From positions 1-23,329 of the forward strand of contig JAFTLD010000072.1 of NCBI GenBank assembly GCA_017452945.1: DNA of 23,329 bases, given 5' to 3'. The number at the start of each line of letters is the position of its first letter. The stretch's first letter is position 1. Positions 1 to 9,288 of this stretch are shown one piece after another. The position numbers and the translations under genes were made by a program. The DNA comes from Clostridia bacterium. GTDB lineage: Bacteria > Bacillota_A > Clostridia > Oscillospirales > CAG-272. Below the pieces are notes generated by a model, which was not told the origin of the DNA, made no database searches, and saw nothing but the letters and a program-made list of their open reading frames with translations.

Positions 1-1
1 G

Positions 2-115
2 ATCTACGTGCGCAACAGCGTAGAGGAGCTTTGCAATACCTTGGATGAGCTGTTCGGTTATGACCGCATGAAGCTTTGCAAGGAGTATTTGCGCAGATTC
101 GAGAGAGCGGCGTGA
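2..115 (+). CDS. C-terminal fragment of an unrecognised protein
   Basis: An open frame enters from the left edge and ends at TGA 113-115, giving the last 37 residues of a protein (ending ...KLCKEYLRRFERAA). The fragment is mostly charged and helical in character, with no motif I can assign to a family. The gene is on the same strand as the two surface-protein genes but is separated from them by about 260 bases of palindromic repeats, so shared transcription is uncertain. The frame is supported mainly by running uninterrupted from the edge; the neighbouring frame stops within 16 codons. Confidence 0.5.
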   Translation: MYVRNSVEELCNTLDELFGYDRMKLCKEYLRRFERAA

Positions 116-134
116 TGCTGTGCGCAAGTGGTGT

Positions 135-238
135 GTAGGGGGCGACGTCCTCGACGCCCCGGGCAGGCACCAAGAACTTATTGCATTGCGAAGAGAATTG
201 TTTATGTAGGACGGGGCGTCGGGGACGTCGCCCCCTAC
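135..238. repeat. 104-bp MITE-like element, copy 1 (27-bp inverted ends)
   Basis: The two ends, 135-161 and 212-238, are reverse complements over 27 bases with a single mismatch; they begin GTAGGGGGCGACGTCC and end GGACGTCGCCCCCTAC. They enclose a 50-base interior. A second element of the same build lies at 15031-15133. Its interior, read in reverse complement, is also 50 bases and matches this one at about 28 of 50 positions by hand alignment. No target-site duplication is obvious. The element carries no ORF and lies between the partial gene and the first surface-protein gene. Confidence 0.85.
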
Positions 239-319
239 AGACGGACGGATCGCATATCCCTTCCGCTTGCATGAGCTGTACTGCGGTGTAGCTGCAAAAA
301 AACGTAGAGTGATCCGTAG

Positions 320-338
320 GGGCGAACTGTGTTCGCCC
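320..338. repeat. Short palindrome GGGCGAAC-TGT-GTTCGCCC
   Basis: A perfect 8-bp stem (320-327 with 331-338) with a 3-base loop, inside the string GTAGGGGCGAACTGTGTTCG. Its leading GTAGGGGCGA matches the start of the 104-bp element arms, suggesting a related family of intergenic repeats. It lies 37 bases upstream of the first surface-protein start codon and has no downstream T-run, so it is not a convincing terminator. I recall similar palindromes as common in gut Clostridia. The rest of 116-374 contains no gene I can support. Confidence 0.6.
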
Positions 339-374
339 GCTATATGCCATGAAATTTGATGAAAGGAGTCCGAG

Positions 375-3300
375 ATGAACAGAAAATCTTCAACCGTGCT
401 GATTGGCAGTGCGGTGATCGGCATTGTCATGCTGTTGGCTATCTATATGGGTCTGATCGTCACGGGCGTGATCGATACAAGACCCTCGGAGCTGGTCATC
501 GTGGCGGCCAGTGCAGAAAAGGAATTTGACGGTGAACCCTTGGTATGCCATGAATACACCTTGAAAAAGGGTACGCTGAAAAAGGGACACAAGATCGTTG
601 CCGAGTTTGATGCGGCACAGACCAATGCGGGCGTGAGCGAAAACGCGGTCAAGATCAAGATCGTGGACAGCATCGGCGCGGACGTGACCAATCATTACAA
701 TATCGAAACGCGTTCGGGTAAGCTGACCGTTTCCCCCCGTAAGCTGGTGCTGAAATCGGGAGATGCACAAAAGGTATATGACGGTGCCCCCTTGATATAT
801 GAGTTTTGGGAGGAGGCTGTAGGCAAGATCCCCTCCGGCTATAAAATTACTGCAACTTTTTCGGGTTCACAGCTGGCTCCCGGCTCGTCCCAAAACACCT
901 TTACGGTAACAGTCCGCGATCAGGATGGAAATCTGGCGGACCGCAATTTCTCCATTTCGTATCTTTGCGGCACCTTGACCGTGACCAAGCGCCCCCTGAC
1001 CGTAACCTCTTACGGTGCGTCCAAAATCTATGACGGCACACCGCTGCGGTATGAATCCTACGTGGTGGAGGGCAGCGTGATGGACAATCACTTTTTGGAA
1101 GTCAATTTCCCTGCAAGCATTACCGACGTAGGAGAGATCACCAATAATATTGCGGTATACGTACGCAACCGGTATGCAGACGGAAGCACCGGCGGAGATG
1201 CCTCCGAATATTATGACATTTCCGTGCGCGTGGGTATGCTTGAGGTCAAGCCCCGTCCCATTGAGGTTTCCGCAAGCCCCTGTATCAAGCATTTTTCGGG
1301 TAGCGAGCTGCCGCAGGGTAAGTATTATATTACCAAGGGGTCCCTTGTAGAGGGACATGAGCTGTCCGCGCAGGTGGATGCGATGCTGAACACAGAGGGA
1401 ACAGTGGAATTTTTGCTGCACGACGTGCAGATTTATGATATGCAGGTGGACATTTACGATTCAGCGCAAGAGCACAAGGACGTGACCCATAATTATGAGA
1501 TCACACTGGTGCACGGCATTGACCGCGATCAGCTGGAATCTTTGGTAATCTCGTCGGGTTCCAAGTCCGCTCCATACACGGGTGAGCCCTTGACTTGTGA
1601 GCAATACGTGCTGTCTGAGGGTGTGCTTGCGGCAGGGCATGTAATCGAGCCCTTCTTTACAGGCTCGCAGACCGAGATCGGTTTTTCGGACAACACCTTC
1701 TCTGTGTCCATCATAGATCAGGAAACCGGTGAGGACGTGACGTATCGTTACAATATCGAGTATAGATTCGGCACGCTGGAGGTGTACGATACCGCTCCTT
1801 CAACAGGCGGTGAGATCGGAGACGACGGCAGCCTTGATAACGACGTGCAAAATGAAAATGCTACCGCTGCGCGCGTTTGGGCACAGAGCAGCGGCAGAGT
1901 CTATCTGCGTTGGAAGAGTTACGGCAATTACGCTTACCGCCCGGGTTCGGGCAACTGGGGCTGGGGAGAGGCTATGGCTTATCCGTCTGCCGATGCCAAT
2001 ATGCTGTACAGTACGGGCTTGGCTTTGGCCAAGGACGGCAAGGATGAAGTCTTGTATCAAATTGAGATCCTCGGCAATCAGTTTTTGATTCCCAACTATA
2101 TCGCCAACGGGCCCGAGGGCGCTTATAATGACGTGGTACTCTCTCCCATTTCCACGGAATACACGTTGGGCGGTTATGCATGGAATTATTCGTATGCGGA
2201 TGCGTTGCGGTATGCTGCGCAAGGAGTGAACGACGAACAGATGAAAGCGTATACCGCGTTTGTATACGCGCAATATCTGGACGTGCCGGACTCCACAAGA
2301 GCAGCGCTTGAGGAGATCGCAGCGCAGAACGGCCTGAAGGCCGACAGACTGTCGATTATTGAGGACGTGGCTTCCTACGTTCGCACAGCGGCCGAATACA
2401 ACCTTGATTATTCTGCTTGCCCAGAAGGAAAGGACGAAGTGATCTATTTCCTGACCGAATCGAAGAGCGGTGTGTGCCGTCATTTTGCAAGCGCAGCAAC
2501 GCTGCTTTACCGCACGCTGGGCATTCCCGCACGTTACGTGGTGGGTTACAGCACCTATGCTGCCGGTGATTCCTGGACCGAGGTCAAGGGTGCGGATGCG
2601 CACGCATGGGTCGAGGTGTTTATTTCCGGGCTTGGCTGGGTTCGTATTGATCCCACACCCGCAGCAAGCGGCGATATTGACGATGATGCGCTGGTGTTCT
2701 CCCTGATCAAGGTGATGGGATATTACACCGGTCTGCCTTACCGTGTGACCGAGGAAAACGTCATTCTCTCGCAGGGCAGCCTGCAAGAGGGACACGTACT
2801 GGCACACGTGGAGGTGAGCGGCTCGAGAATTGAGGTCGGGCAGAGCGTATCGACCATTACCGAGGTCAGAATTGAGGACGCAGACGGCAAGGATGTTACC
2901 GCGCAGTACAATATCGTGCTGCAGGACGGAGTGATCGAGGTCAGATCCCCCTCGCTGATTGTTTCTGCATCTTCGGCAAAAAAGGTATATGACGGTGAGG
3001 CACTGACCGATCCGCGCTTTACCTACGTTTTCAAAAATACCGATCTTGGCTCGTTTTATACCGTCACAGCTACAGTTTCAGGCTCGCAGACTGAGGTTGG
3101 ACAGAGTGCCAATCGCGTAACTGACGTGTGCGTGACCGATATATTCGGCAACGACGTAACAAGTAATTTTCAGATCCACGTGAATACAGGAACGCTTAAG
3201 GTGTATATGTACGAGCTTTCATTGAGCACCGAGAGCGCAACAAAAACCTATGATGGGCATTATCTCAGCGCGCCTGACCTGTCGTATGACGAGGCTGCGC

Positions 3301-3725
3301 TTGCTGACCGCGGACATCGGCTGGAATATACCATGCCCTCGATCACAAATGTGGGTGCAATTACCAATCAGCCCACCTGCACCGTGCTGGATGGCGAAGG
3401 CAACGATGTGACGTCCCTGTACGATATTCGTATCAGCGCTGGTGTGCTGCGTGTGCAGCCTGTTCGCATGACCATCGTCACGGACAGCGCATCAAAGCTC
3501 TATGACGGAACGGCTTTGCACGTGGAAAGCTTTACCATAACCGCGGGCGCACCCATTGAGGGAGAGCGCATTGCTGCCTATCAGATTCTGGGCAGCCAGA
3601 CCAACGTGGGCGTCAGCGAAGCCATGGTCACCGCTATTCAGATCGTGGATAGCCAGGGCCGTGACACCACTGCCAATTATCAGATTACCATAGAAGCCGG
3701 AACCTTGAGCGTCCTGGCACCATAA
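375..3725 (+). CDS. YDG/MBG-repeat surface protein with embedded transglutaminase-like domain
   Basis: The protein has 1116 residues. A basic N-terminus (MNRKSS) is followed by a membrane helix at about 8-32, so the bulk should lie outside the cell. Five beta repeats of about 85 residues follow (starting near 40, 123, 207, 294 and 388), each with a YDG-like motif (KVYDGAPL, KIYDGTPL), a mid-repeat GSQTEIG-like motif and a DVT..YNI...G.L.V ending. Residues about 495-640 resemble the linker seen before TgpA-type transglutaminase domains. The catalytic core has Cys701 (SGVCRHF), His743 (DAHAWVEV) and Asp759 (RIDPTPA). Four more repeats run from about 772 to the end. No LPXTG motif or C-terminal helix is visible. 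The start follows AAAGGAG at 363-369. The domain may be a protease, cross-linking or amidase-type enzyme; its substrate cannot be told. The next gene encodes the same repeat type 28 bases downstream, so the two are probably co-transcribed. Confidence 0.9.
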   Translation: MNRKSSTVLIGSAVIGIVMLLAIYMGLIVTGVIDTRPSELVIVAASAEKEFDGEPLVCHEYTLKKGTLKKGHKIVAEFDAAQTNAGVSENAVKIKIVDSIGADVTNHYNIETRSGKLTVSPRKLVLKSGDAQKVYDGAPLIYEFWEEAVGKIPSGYKITATFSGSQLAPGSSQNTFTVTVRDQDGNLADRNFSISYLCGTLTVTKRPLTVTSYGASKIYDGTPLRYESYVVEGSVMDNHFLEVNFPASITDVGEITNNIAVYVRNRYADGSTGGDASEYYDISVRVGMLEVKPRPIEVSASPCIKHFSGSELPQGKYYITKGSLVEGHELSAQVDAMLNTEGTVEFLLHDVQIYDMQVDIYDSAQEHKDVTHNYEITLVHGIDRDQLESLVISSGSKSAPYTGEPLTCEQYVLSEGVLAAGHVIEPFFTGSQTEIGFSDNTFSVSIIDQETGEDVTYRYNIEYRFGTLEVYDTAPSTGGEIGDDGSLDNDVQNENATAARVWAQSSGRVYLRWKSYGNYAYRPGSGNWGWGEAMAYPSADANMLYSTGLALAKDGKDEVLYQIEILGNQFLIPNYIANGPEGAYNDVVLSPISTEYTLGGYAWNYSYADALRYAAQGVNDEQMKAYTAFVYAQYLDVPDSTRAALEEIAAQNGLKADRLSIIEDVASYVRTAAEYNLDYSACPEGKDEVIYFLTESKSGVCRHFASAATLLYRTLGIPARYVVGYSTYAAGDSWTEVKGADAHAWVEVFISGLGWVRIDPTPAASGDIDDDALVFSLIKVMGYYTGLPYRVTEENVILSQGSLQEGHVLAHVEVSGSRIEVGQSVSTITEVRIEDADGKDVTAQYNIVLQDGVIEVRSPSLIVSASSAKKVYDGEALTDPRFTYVFKNTDLGSFYTVTATVSGSQTEVGQSANRVTDVCVTDIFGNDVTSNFQIHVNTGTLKVYMYELSLSTESATKTYDGHYLSAPDLSYDEAALADRGHRLEYTMPSITNVGAITNQPTCTVLDGEGNDVTSLYDIRISAGVLRVQPVRMTIVTDSASKLYDGTALHVESFTITAGAPIEGERIAAYQILGSQTNVGVSEAMVTAIQIVDSQGRDTTANYQITIEAGTLSVLAP

Positions 3726-3753
3726 TTTTTACAAAATCATCCGGAGAAAGTTT

Positions 3754-6700
3754 ATGATCTACGAGGCATATGAGAAAAAGGTCAGAGGGTATCTCCCTGC
3801 GGCCAAAATATTCAAAATATGCGTCAAGTGCGCGATCGTGCTGCTGATCTTGGCAGCGGTCGCGTTGCTTGGCTATCTCTCGTTGCGCGGTATTTACTTC
3901 GGAGAATATTCACTCAAAAGCGAAACGGTCGCCTTTGGCGACAAGCCGGAATACGATTGCTTCGTGCTGTTCGGTACGTATCGGTGTGAGTATGCGCGCC
4001 CGGGCAGTGACAGCTGGACGGATGTGCAGCCCACGACGCCGGGTGAGTACCGCGTTCGCGCAGTCATCACCAAGGGCTTTTTCGGAAAACAGATCTATAG
4101 CGAGGAAGGAACCGTCACGCTTTACCGCCGTAACGTGACCTTGCAGCCAAGCGCCAAGTTCGGTGCATCCGTGCCGTATGGGGAAGCACCCGTGTACGGA
4201 AAGCACTGGGAGATCCCATCCTCGGTGCTGGCCAAGGGACATTCGGTGGATGCAGCGGGAGCCCTGTCATATGAATATGACGGCAGAGGCGGTATGACCT
4301 TGTACGTGGATGTGAACTCTGTGGTCATTCGCGACCGCAAGGGCAACGACGTCACTGCGGGGTACGTGCTGCAGGGAGGCGGAGGAACCGTCAAGGTCAA
4401 GGCAAAGCAGTTGACCGTCGTGGTTGCAAACGAGATCAAAAACGGCAAGCCTGTCAATATCACCAAAACGTATGACGGCAAGAGCATCAGTACCTCCTCG
4501 TATCAGATCACGTCCGGCTCGCTGCTTGAGCAGGATAGGATCTTTGTCACAGCTGTCAACGCGCCAAGCGACGTGGGCAGACATAACAATAACGTGCGCG
4601 TCACCGTGCAGTCAAGTGCGGGGCAGGATCGCACCTCGTATTACGATATCAAGCTTGACGTGTGCAAGATCGTGATTGAGCCTCGCCCGCTGTCTGTCAC
4701 CACGCCCGACGTGACCTTGGAGTATTCGGGACAAACGCAGTATACCGATCAGTACAAAATCACAAGCGGCAGTATTGCCACGGGACAGTTGGTCAAGCTT
4801 GTGTATAATGCAAAAACAGGCGTCAGTGAGGTCACAAACCGCCCTGTGGAGAATAAGGTTCAGCTGCAGATTCTGGCAGGGGACAAGGACGTGACCAAAA
4901 ATTATGACATCACGTATGATTTCGGCTCTTTGGTTGTCAAGCCGCGAGTGCTGCACCTGCGCAGCCGCGACAGCCAAGGATTGGTATATAATGGTGCTGC
5001 GCAAAGCTTTTCGGAGTATCGGATCATGAGCGGAAGTCTGGGCCCCGGACATAGTGTCAAGGTCAAAAAGGCTGCGTCGCTGACCGTTCCCGGCAGCTGC
5101 GTCAACGAGGTGGAGTACGAGATCGTTTCGGCAAACGGCAAAAACGTGACCAAAAACTATGATCTGCAGGTGTCTTACGGTACCTTGACGATTGAAAAAG
5201 GCGCGGTTTTGCAATTGGAGCTTGAGCCTTTGTATAAGACTTACGATGCCAAGCCGTTGGATCCGAGCCAATACAGTGCGGACGTGCTGTTCAATGTGGT
5301 CGGCGGCAAGCTATATTCCAATGATTATATTGAGATCGTGAGCACGCAGGGTTCTCGTACCGATGCGGGAGAGAGCACGTACAGCGTGCAGTATCGCATC
5401 ATGCATAAGGAGGGCATTGGCGCAGCGGTGGATGCAACCGATTGGTATGCAAGCAGCCTTTTGGGAGAAGGAACGCTGACCGTTGCCAAGCGCACGGTAA
5501 TTATCTCGTTTGATCCCATTACCTGTCAATACAGCGGCCAAGCGGTCACAGCACCGCGTCCGGATGGGTATAACCAACTGATTGAGAATTATGAGGGTAA
5601 GGGACATGTGGTAAGGTTCGCACAGGACGTCATGAGCTCCATCGTTTATACCAAAAACGGGCAGGCCGTATCTGTGCCGGTTGAGGTTGGCACGTACACG
5701 TATACCATTCCCGAGAATAAGATCTCGGTCGTGCTCAACGATGGAAGCGGTGCGGACAGAACGCAGAATTATGACTTCAGATACGAAGGGAACACCATAA
5801 AGATCGAGGGGATCAGCCTGCAGCTGACCGCTCCGAGTGCCACCAAGCAATATGACGCCACACCGCTCTCTGCCGAGCAGTTTTCCTTGGATGAGGTCGG
5901 CGTCAAGTGGGGTGCAGGCGGTTATCGCGTCAGCTATACACTGACAGGCTCACGCACCGACGCGGGCACAAGCCCTGTCGGATTTACCGATATCGTCATT
6001 ACAGATTCGCTTGGACGCAACGTTACCCCTAATTTTGACGTCAAAACCGTTCCCGGCAAGCTGACGATTACACCCATCTCCATCAAGGCGCAATCGTCAA
6101 GCGGCAGCAAGGTATATGACGGCAAGCCGTTGGAAAATGCTACGCAAATGACGCTGCTTTCCGGCAATCTTGTTGCGGGCCACGTGCTTGGCGGGGCAGT
6201 AAATACCGATTATATAACCGACGTGGGCACGTATGAGAACGACAGAGTAACACCCAAGGTGTATACCGCGACGGGGCAGGATGTCTCGCGCAATTATCTG
6301 ATCGAGCTCAAGCCCGGAAAATATACGGTAACTCCCGCAGATCTGCATATCGAAGCCCCCTTGGTTGAGGGCGAATATACGGGTGAGCCGTACGTTGGTA
6401 CGTGTGACGGTACCGCGCATGCCCAGGGGCTTGCACAAGGACAGCGTGTGGAGCTGTACGTGAAATCAAGCGGTGTAGAGCTTGGCCGACACGACATGCA
6501 GATTACGGGCTGCCGCATCGTAAGTACGCGGGGTGAGGATAAGAGTGCCAACTACAACGTGACTTATACCGACGGTGAGCTTTTGATCGTACCGCGCAAA
6601 ATCACGGTGGTCACGGGCAGCAGCATGGTCAGCTATGAGAATGCACCTGCTGTCAATACCGATATTTCCGTGGGCGGCTCTGGGCTGCTCGAGGGGCACA

Positions 6701-9114
6701 ACGTTCGTGCAACCTTTACGTATCCCGAGGGAATTTTTGAGATCGGTTCAACCTCCAATACGCTTGAGAGTGTTTGGGTGGAAGACCAAAACGGCCGCGA
6801 CGTGAGTGAATATTATTCGATATCACTGCAGTCGGGCACGCTGCGCGTCAGACCCATTGAGGTTACGTTGAAAACGGGCAGCCAATATAAAGAGGTGTAT
6901 GATGGTCTGCCTATTGCTTCTCTTGAATACGAGGTGACCAAAGGGTACTTCCTGGAAGGGCATTCCTTGCACGGCACGCTCAGATATGCGGATGGCGTCA
7001 GCGACGTCGGGAAGTGGAAGAATGAGTTTGCCTTGCTTCGCGTGACCGATGAGAATGGCCGTGACGTCAGCTACATGTATGAATTTACTGTGGATGCGGG
7101 AATTTTGGAGATCGCCAAACCGTATGAGCTGTCCTTGAAATCCGAGAGTGCGCAAAAGGTTTATGACGGCAAGCCGTTGCGGCAGGGAGCGTACGAGCTG
7201 CTTGGCGAGCTGCTGCCCGGTCATAAGATCAAGGATGTGAACGTTGTTGAGCTGACGCTTGCGGGCTCTGCACAAAACCGTTTGACTTTGGTCATTCTGG
7301 ATGAGAACGGCAGCGACGTCAGCCGCAATTATAAATTTGTTTATGAAGAGGGTATGTGCGGTGAGCTGTTGATCACCCCTGCACAGCTTTCCATCACGAT
7401 CGGACATGTGGAGCCGTATTATAACGGAACGCCGTCTTTGAGTATTCCGCAGGATCAGTTGGAGTATCAGGGATTGATTCCCGGCGAACGCATCATGCAA
7501 ATCGTGCGGGTGGATTCTCCCGAAATCGGAGAAAAGACTGATTTTGAGCTCCAATGGCCGCGCATTTATAACGCATCGGGCACTGACGTGACCGATTGCT
7601 ACGAGATCACGGTCAATGCGGATCATCTGAGTGTAACGGTCGTGCCCGCGCCCTTGACGCTTTATCTGCCCGATCGATTTACCAAGGAGTATGACGGTAA
7701 GGGCGTTACGGTAGAGGACGCAGGATACCGTGCCATTGGCCTTGCGCAGGGACATTCGGTGGTGTATGAAGCCACTGAAACCGACGCGCATCCCGGACTG
7801 TATACGCTGGAGTTCTTGCGGTACACGGTCTATGACCAAAGCGGCGAGGACGTGACGGACAACTATACGGTAACGGTGCATTCCTGCACTGTCAATATCT
7901 ATAATAAGTATATCAAGCTGACCTCCGAGAGCGCGTCCCGTCACTATAATGGACAGCCGCTGACTTGTCATGAGCTCAAGAAGTATACGCTTTCGGGCGG
8001 ATACACGTTGGACGTTGTGTTCACGGGCTCACAGACCGAGGTGGGCAGCAGCCCCAATACCTTTGAGGTCAGAGTGTTTGACGCAGAGGGGAATGACGTT
8101 ACCGATTATTGCAATATCAGCAAGAGCTACGGAACGCTGGAGGTCTGGGATCAGATCAAGCTGAAGCTGTCTTCGGGCAGTGCGACCAAGATCTTTGATG
8201 GGACTGCCTTGGTATGTCACGAGTTGTCCAAGTACAAGCTGCCCGACGGATACTCCATGGAAGTGATCTTTACGGGTGAGAGAATTGAGCCCGGAGAGTC
8301 GGAGAATACCTTTGAAGTGGTCATTTACGATGCCGAGGGCAACGACGTGACCGCAAGCTTTGCCGTAATCAAGAAGTACGGCACGCTCAAGGTGCTGGAG
8401 CGTGCGTCCGATTACGTGCTGACGCTGCGTTCCCAGAGTGCAAAGCAGACGTATAACGGCAGCGCGCTGATATGCCATGAGCTTGAGCCATACGAATTGC
8501 CTGATGGCTTTGTGCTGGACGTGGTGTTCACAGGTGAGCAGACCGAGATCGGCAGCAGCGCAAACACCTTTACCGCAAGGGCGTATAACGAGGCGGGGGA
8601 AGAGCTGACGGTGGTTTGTGAATACGGTATTCTGGAGGTGACTCTGGATATTACGGTCACGGCATTTGAAAAGACCTTTACGTATGACGGCACCGAGAAA
8701 AACTGCGAGGATGACGACTTCTGGACGCAGGGCTTGCCGGAGGGCTTTACGGTAGACGTCACCTTTGGCGAAGGCCTGACTGTAACCGGCAGTAAGGACG
8801 TGGAGATCGAGAGCGTACGCGTATATGATGCAAACGGAAACGACGTGACCGATCTGTGTAATCTGAAGATCAATCCTGCCAAGCTGACGGTTCTGCCAAG
8901 AACCCTGACCGTGTATGTGTATGGCCAGAGCGCGGACAGCATTGAGCCCGTTCAGGGAAGTCTGGTAGCAGGGCACAGCATGTTTGCCGAGTACGGCGAG
9001 AGCGGTGAGTGCTATATTGAGATCACGGATGAGAGCGGTGCATTGGTATACAGCAACCGCGGTGATTCCCCGATCAAGTACGTGCTGTACGACGTGATCA
9101 TTCAGTACGGATAA
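3754..9114 (+). CDS. Giant YDG/MBG-repeat surface stalk protein
   Basis: The protein has 1786 residues, with a basic cytoplasmic N-terminus, a membrane helix at about 25-44 and then an all-extracellular body. A divergent first domain (about 50-127) is followed by about 18 beta repeats of 80-105 residues, starting near 128, 220, 313, 400, 485, 582, 689, 777, 864, 950, 1037, 1125, 1212, 1301, 1387, 1468, 1555 and 1632, then a partial repeat to the C-terminus. Typical motifs are KVYDGKPL, EGH.V, TGSQTEVGSS and GNDVT.NY.I. Repeats at 1387-1629 share a CHEL motif and look like recent duplications. No enzyme domain, LPXTG or C-terminal helix is seen. GGAG at 3743-3746, 7 bases from the ATG, sets the start. 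It follows the transglutaminase-bearing gene and is probably its structural partner or substrate; that is inference. Specific function is unknown. Confidence 0.88.
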   Translation: MIYEAYEKKVRGYLPAAKIFKICVKCAIVLLILAAVALLGYLSLRGIYFGEYSLKSETVAFGDKPEYDCFVLFGTYRCEYARPGSDSWTDVQPTTPGEYRVRAVITKGFFGKQIYSEEGTVTLYRRNVTLQPSAKFGASVPYGEAPVYGKHWEIPSSVLAKGHSVDAAGALSYEYDGRGGMTLYVDVNSVVIRDRKGNDVTAGYVLQGGGGTVKVKAKQLTVVVANEIKNGKPVNITKTYDGKSISTSSYQITSGSLLEQDRIFVTAVNAPSDVGRHNNNVRVTVQSSAGQDRTSYYDIKLDVCKIVIEPRPLSVTTPDVTLEYSGQTQYTDQYKITSGSIATGQLVKLVYNAKTGVSEVTNRPVENKVQLQILAGDKDVTKNYDITYDFGSLVVKPRVLHLRSRDSQGLVYNGAAQSFSEYRIMSGSLGPGHSVKVKKAASLTVPGSCVNEVEYEIVSANGKNVTKNYDLQVSYGTLTIEKGAVLQLELEPLYKTYDAKPLDPSQYSADVLFNVVGGKLYSNDYIEIVSTQGSRTDAGESTYSVQYRIMHKEGIGAAVDATDWYASSLLGEGTLTVAKRTVIISFDPITCQYSGQAVTAPRPDGYNQLIENYEGKGHVVRFAQDVMSSIVYTKNGQAVSVPVEVGTYTYTIPENKISVVLNDGSGADRTQNYDFRYEGNTIKIEGISLQLTAPSATKQYDATPLSAEQFSLDEVGVKWGAGGYRVSYTLTGSRTDAGTSPVGFTDIVITDSLGRNVTPNFDVKTVPGKLTITPISIKAQSSSGSKVYDGKPLENATQMTLLSGNLVAGHVLGGAVNTDYITDVGTYENDRVTPKVYTATGQDVSRNYLIELKPGKYTVTPADLHIEAPLVEGEYTGEPYVGTCDGTAHAQGLAQGQRVELYVKSSGVELGRHDMQITGCRIVSTRGEDKSANYNVTYTDGELLIVPRKITVVTGSSMVSYENAPAVNTDISVGGSGLLEGHNVRATFTYPEGIFEIGSTSNTLESVWVEDQNGRDVSEYYSISLQSGTLRVRPIEVTLKTGSQYKEVYDGLPIASLEYEVTKGYFLEGHSLHGTLRYADGVSDVGKWKNEFALLRVTDENGRDVSYMYEFTVDAGILEIAKPYELSLKSESAQKVYDGKPLRQGAYELLGELLPGHKIKDVNVVELTLAGSAQNRLTLVILDENGSDVSRNYKFVYEEGMCGELLITPAQLSITIGHVEPYYNGTPSLSIPQDQLEYQGLIPGERIMQIVRVDSPEIGEKTDFELQWPRIYNASGTDVTDCYEITVNADHLSVTVVPAPLTLYLPDRFTKEYDGKGVTVEDAGYRAIGLAQGHSVVYEATETDAHPGLYTLEFLRYTVYDQSGEDVTDNYTVTVHSCTVNIYNKYIKLTSESASRHYNGQPLTCHELKKYTLSGGYTLDVVFTGSQTEVGSSPNTFEVRVFDAEGNDVTDYCNISKSYGTLEVWDQIKLKLSSGSATKIFDGTALVCHELSKYKLPDGYSMEVIFTGERIEPGESENTFEVVIYDAEGNDVTASFAVIKKYGTLKVLERASDYVLTLRSQSAKQTYNGSALICHELEPYELPDGFVLDVVFTGEQTEIGSSANTFTARAYNEAGEELTVVCEYGILEVTLDITVTAFEKTFTYDGTEKNCEDDDFWTQGLPEGFTVDVTFGEGLTVTGSKDVEIESVRVYDANGNDVTDLCNLKINPAKLTVLPRTLTVYVYGQSADSIEPVQGSLVAGHSMFAEYGESGECYIEITDESGALVYSNRGDSPIKYVLYDVIIQYG

Positions 9115-9145
9115 AGAATCAAGAAAATCAGAATATAAAACAAAA

Positions 9146-9182
9146 AAACAAGGCTGAGTCAGCGTTTGACTCAGCCTTGTTT
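9146..9182. terminator. Bidirectional rho-independent terminator between convergent genes
   Basis: A perfect 16-bp stem (9146-9161 with 9167-9182, core AAGGCTGAGTCA / TGACTCAGCCTT) with a 5-base loop. Read on the minus strand, the stem runs directly into a T-rich tract (complement of the A run at 9142-9148), a textbook terminator for the minus-strand operon ending with the YgiQ gene 107 bases away. On the plus strand only TTGTTT follows the GC-rich part, so termination of the surface-protein transcript is plausible but weaker. It lies 31 bases past the plus-strand stop codon. Confidence 0.88.
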
Positions 9183-9288
9183 GATGATGAGGATTTTAAG
9201 ATTATGCTTCGCGCCCTTGCACAAAGAAAACACTTTGCTCCCGCCAAGATTCTTTGCTGTGCTCAAGAATGTATGCTGCGTATATGCA

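Noticed and set aside
1800..2807. 335-codon minus-strand open frame
   Set aside because: Antisense to the transglutaminase domain, whose catalytic motifs are clearly on the plus strand; no ribosome site or recognisable motif.
6823..8976. Long minus-strand open frames (382 and 315 codons)
   Set aside because: Antisense to the repeat-rich plus-strand gene; their repetitive translations simply mirror the YDG repeats.
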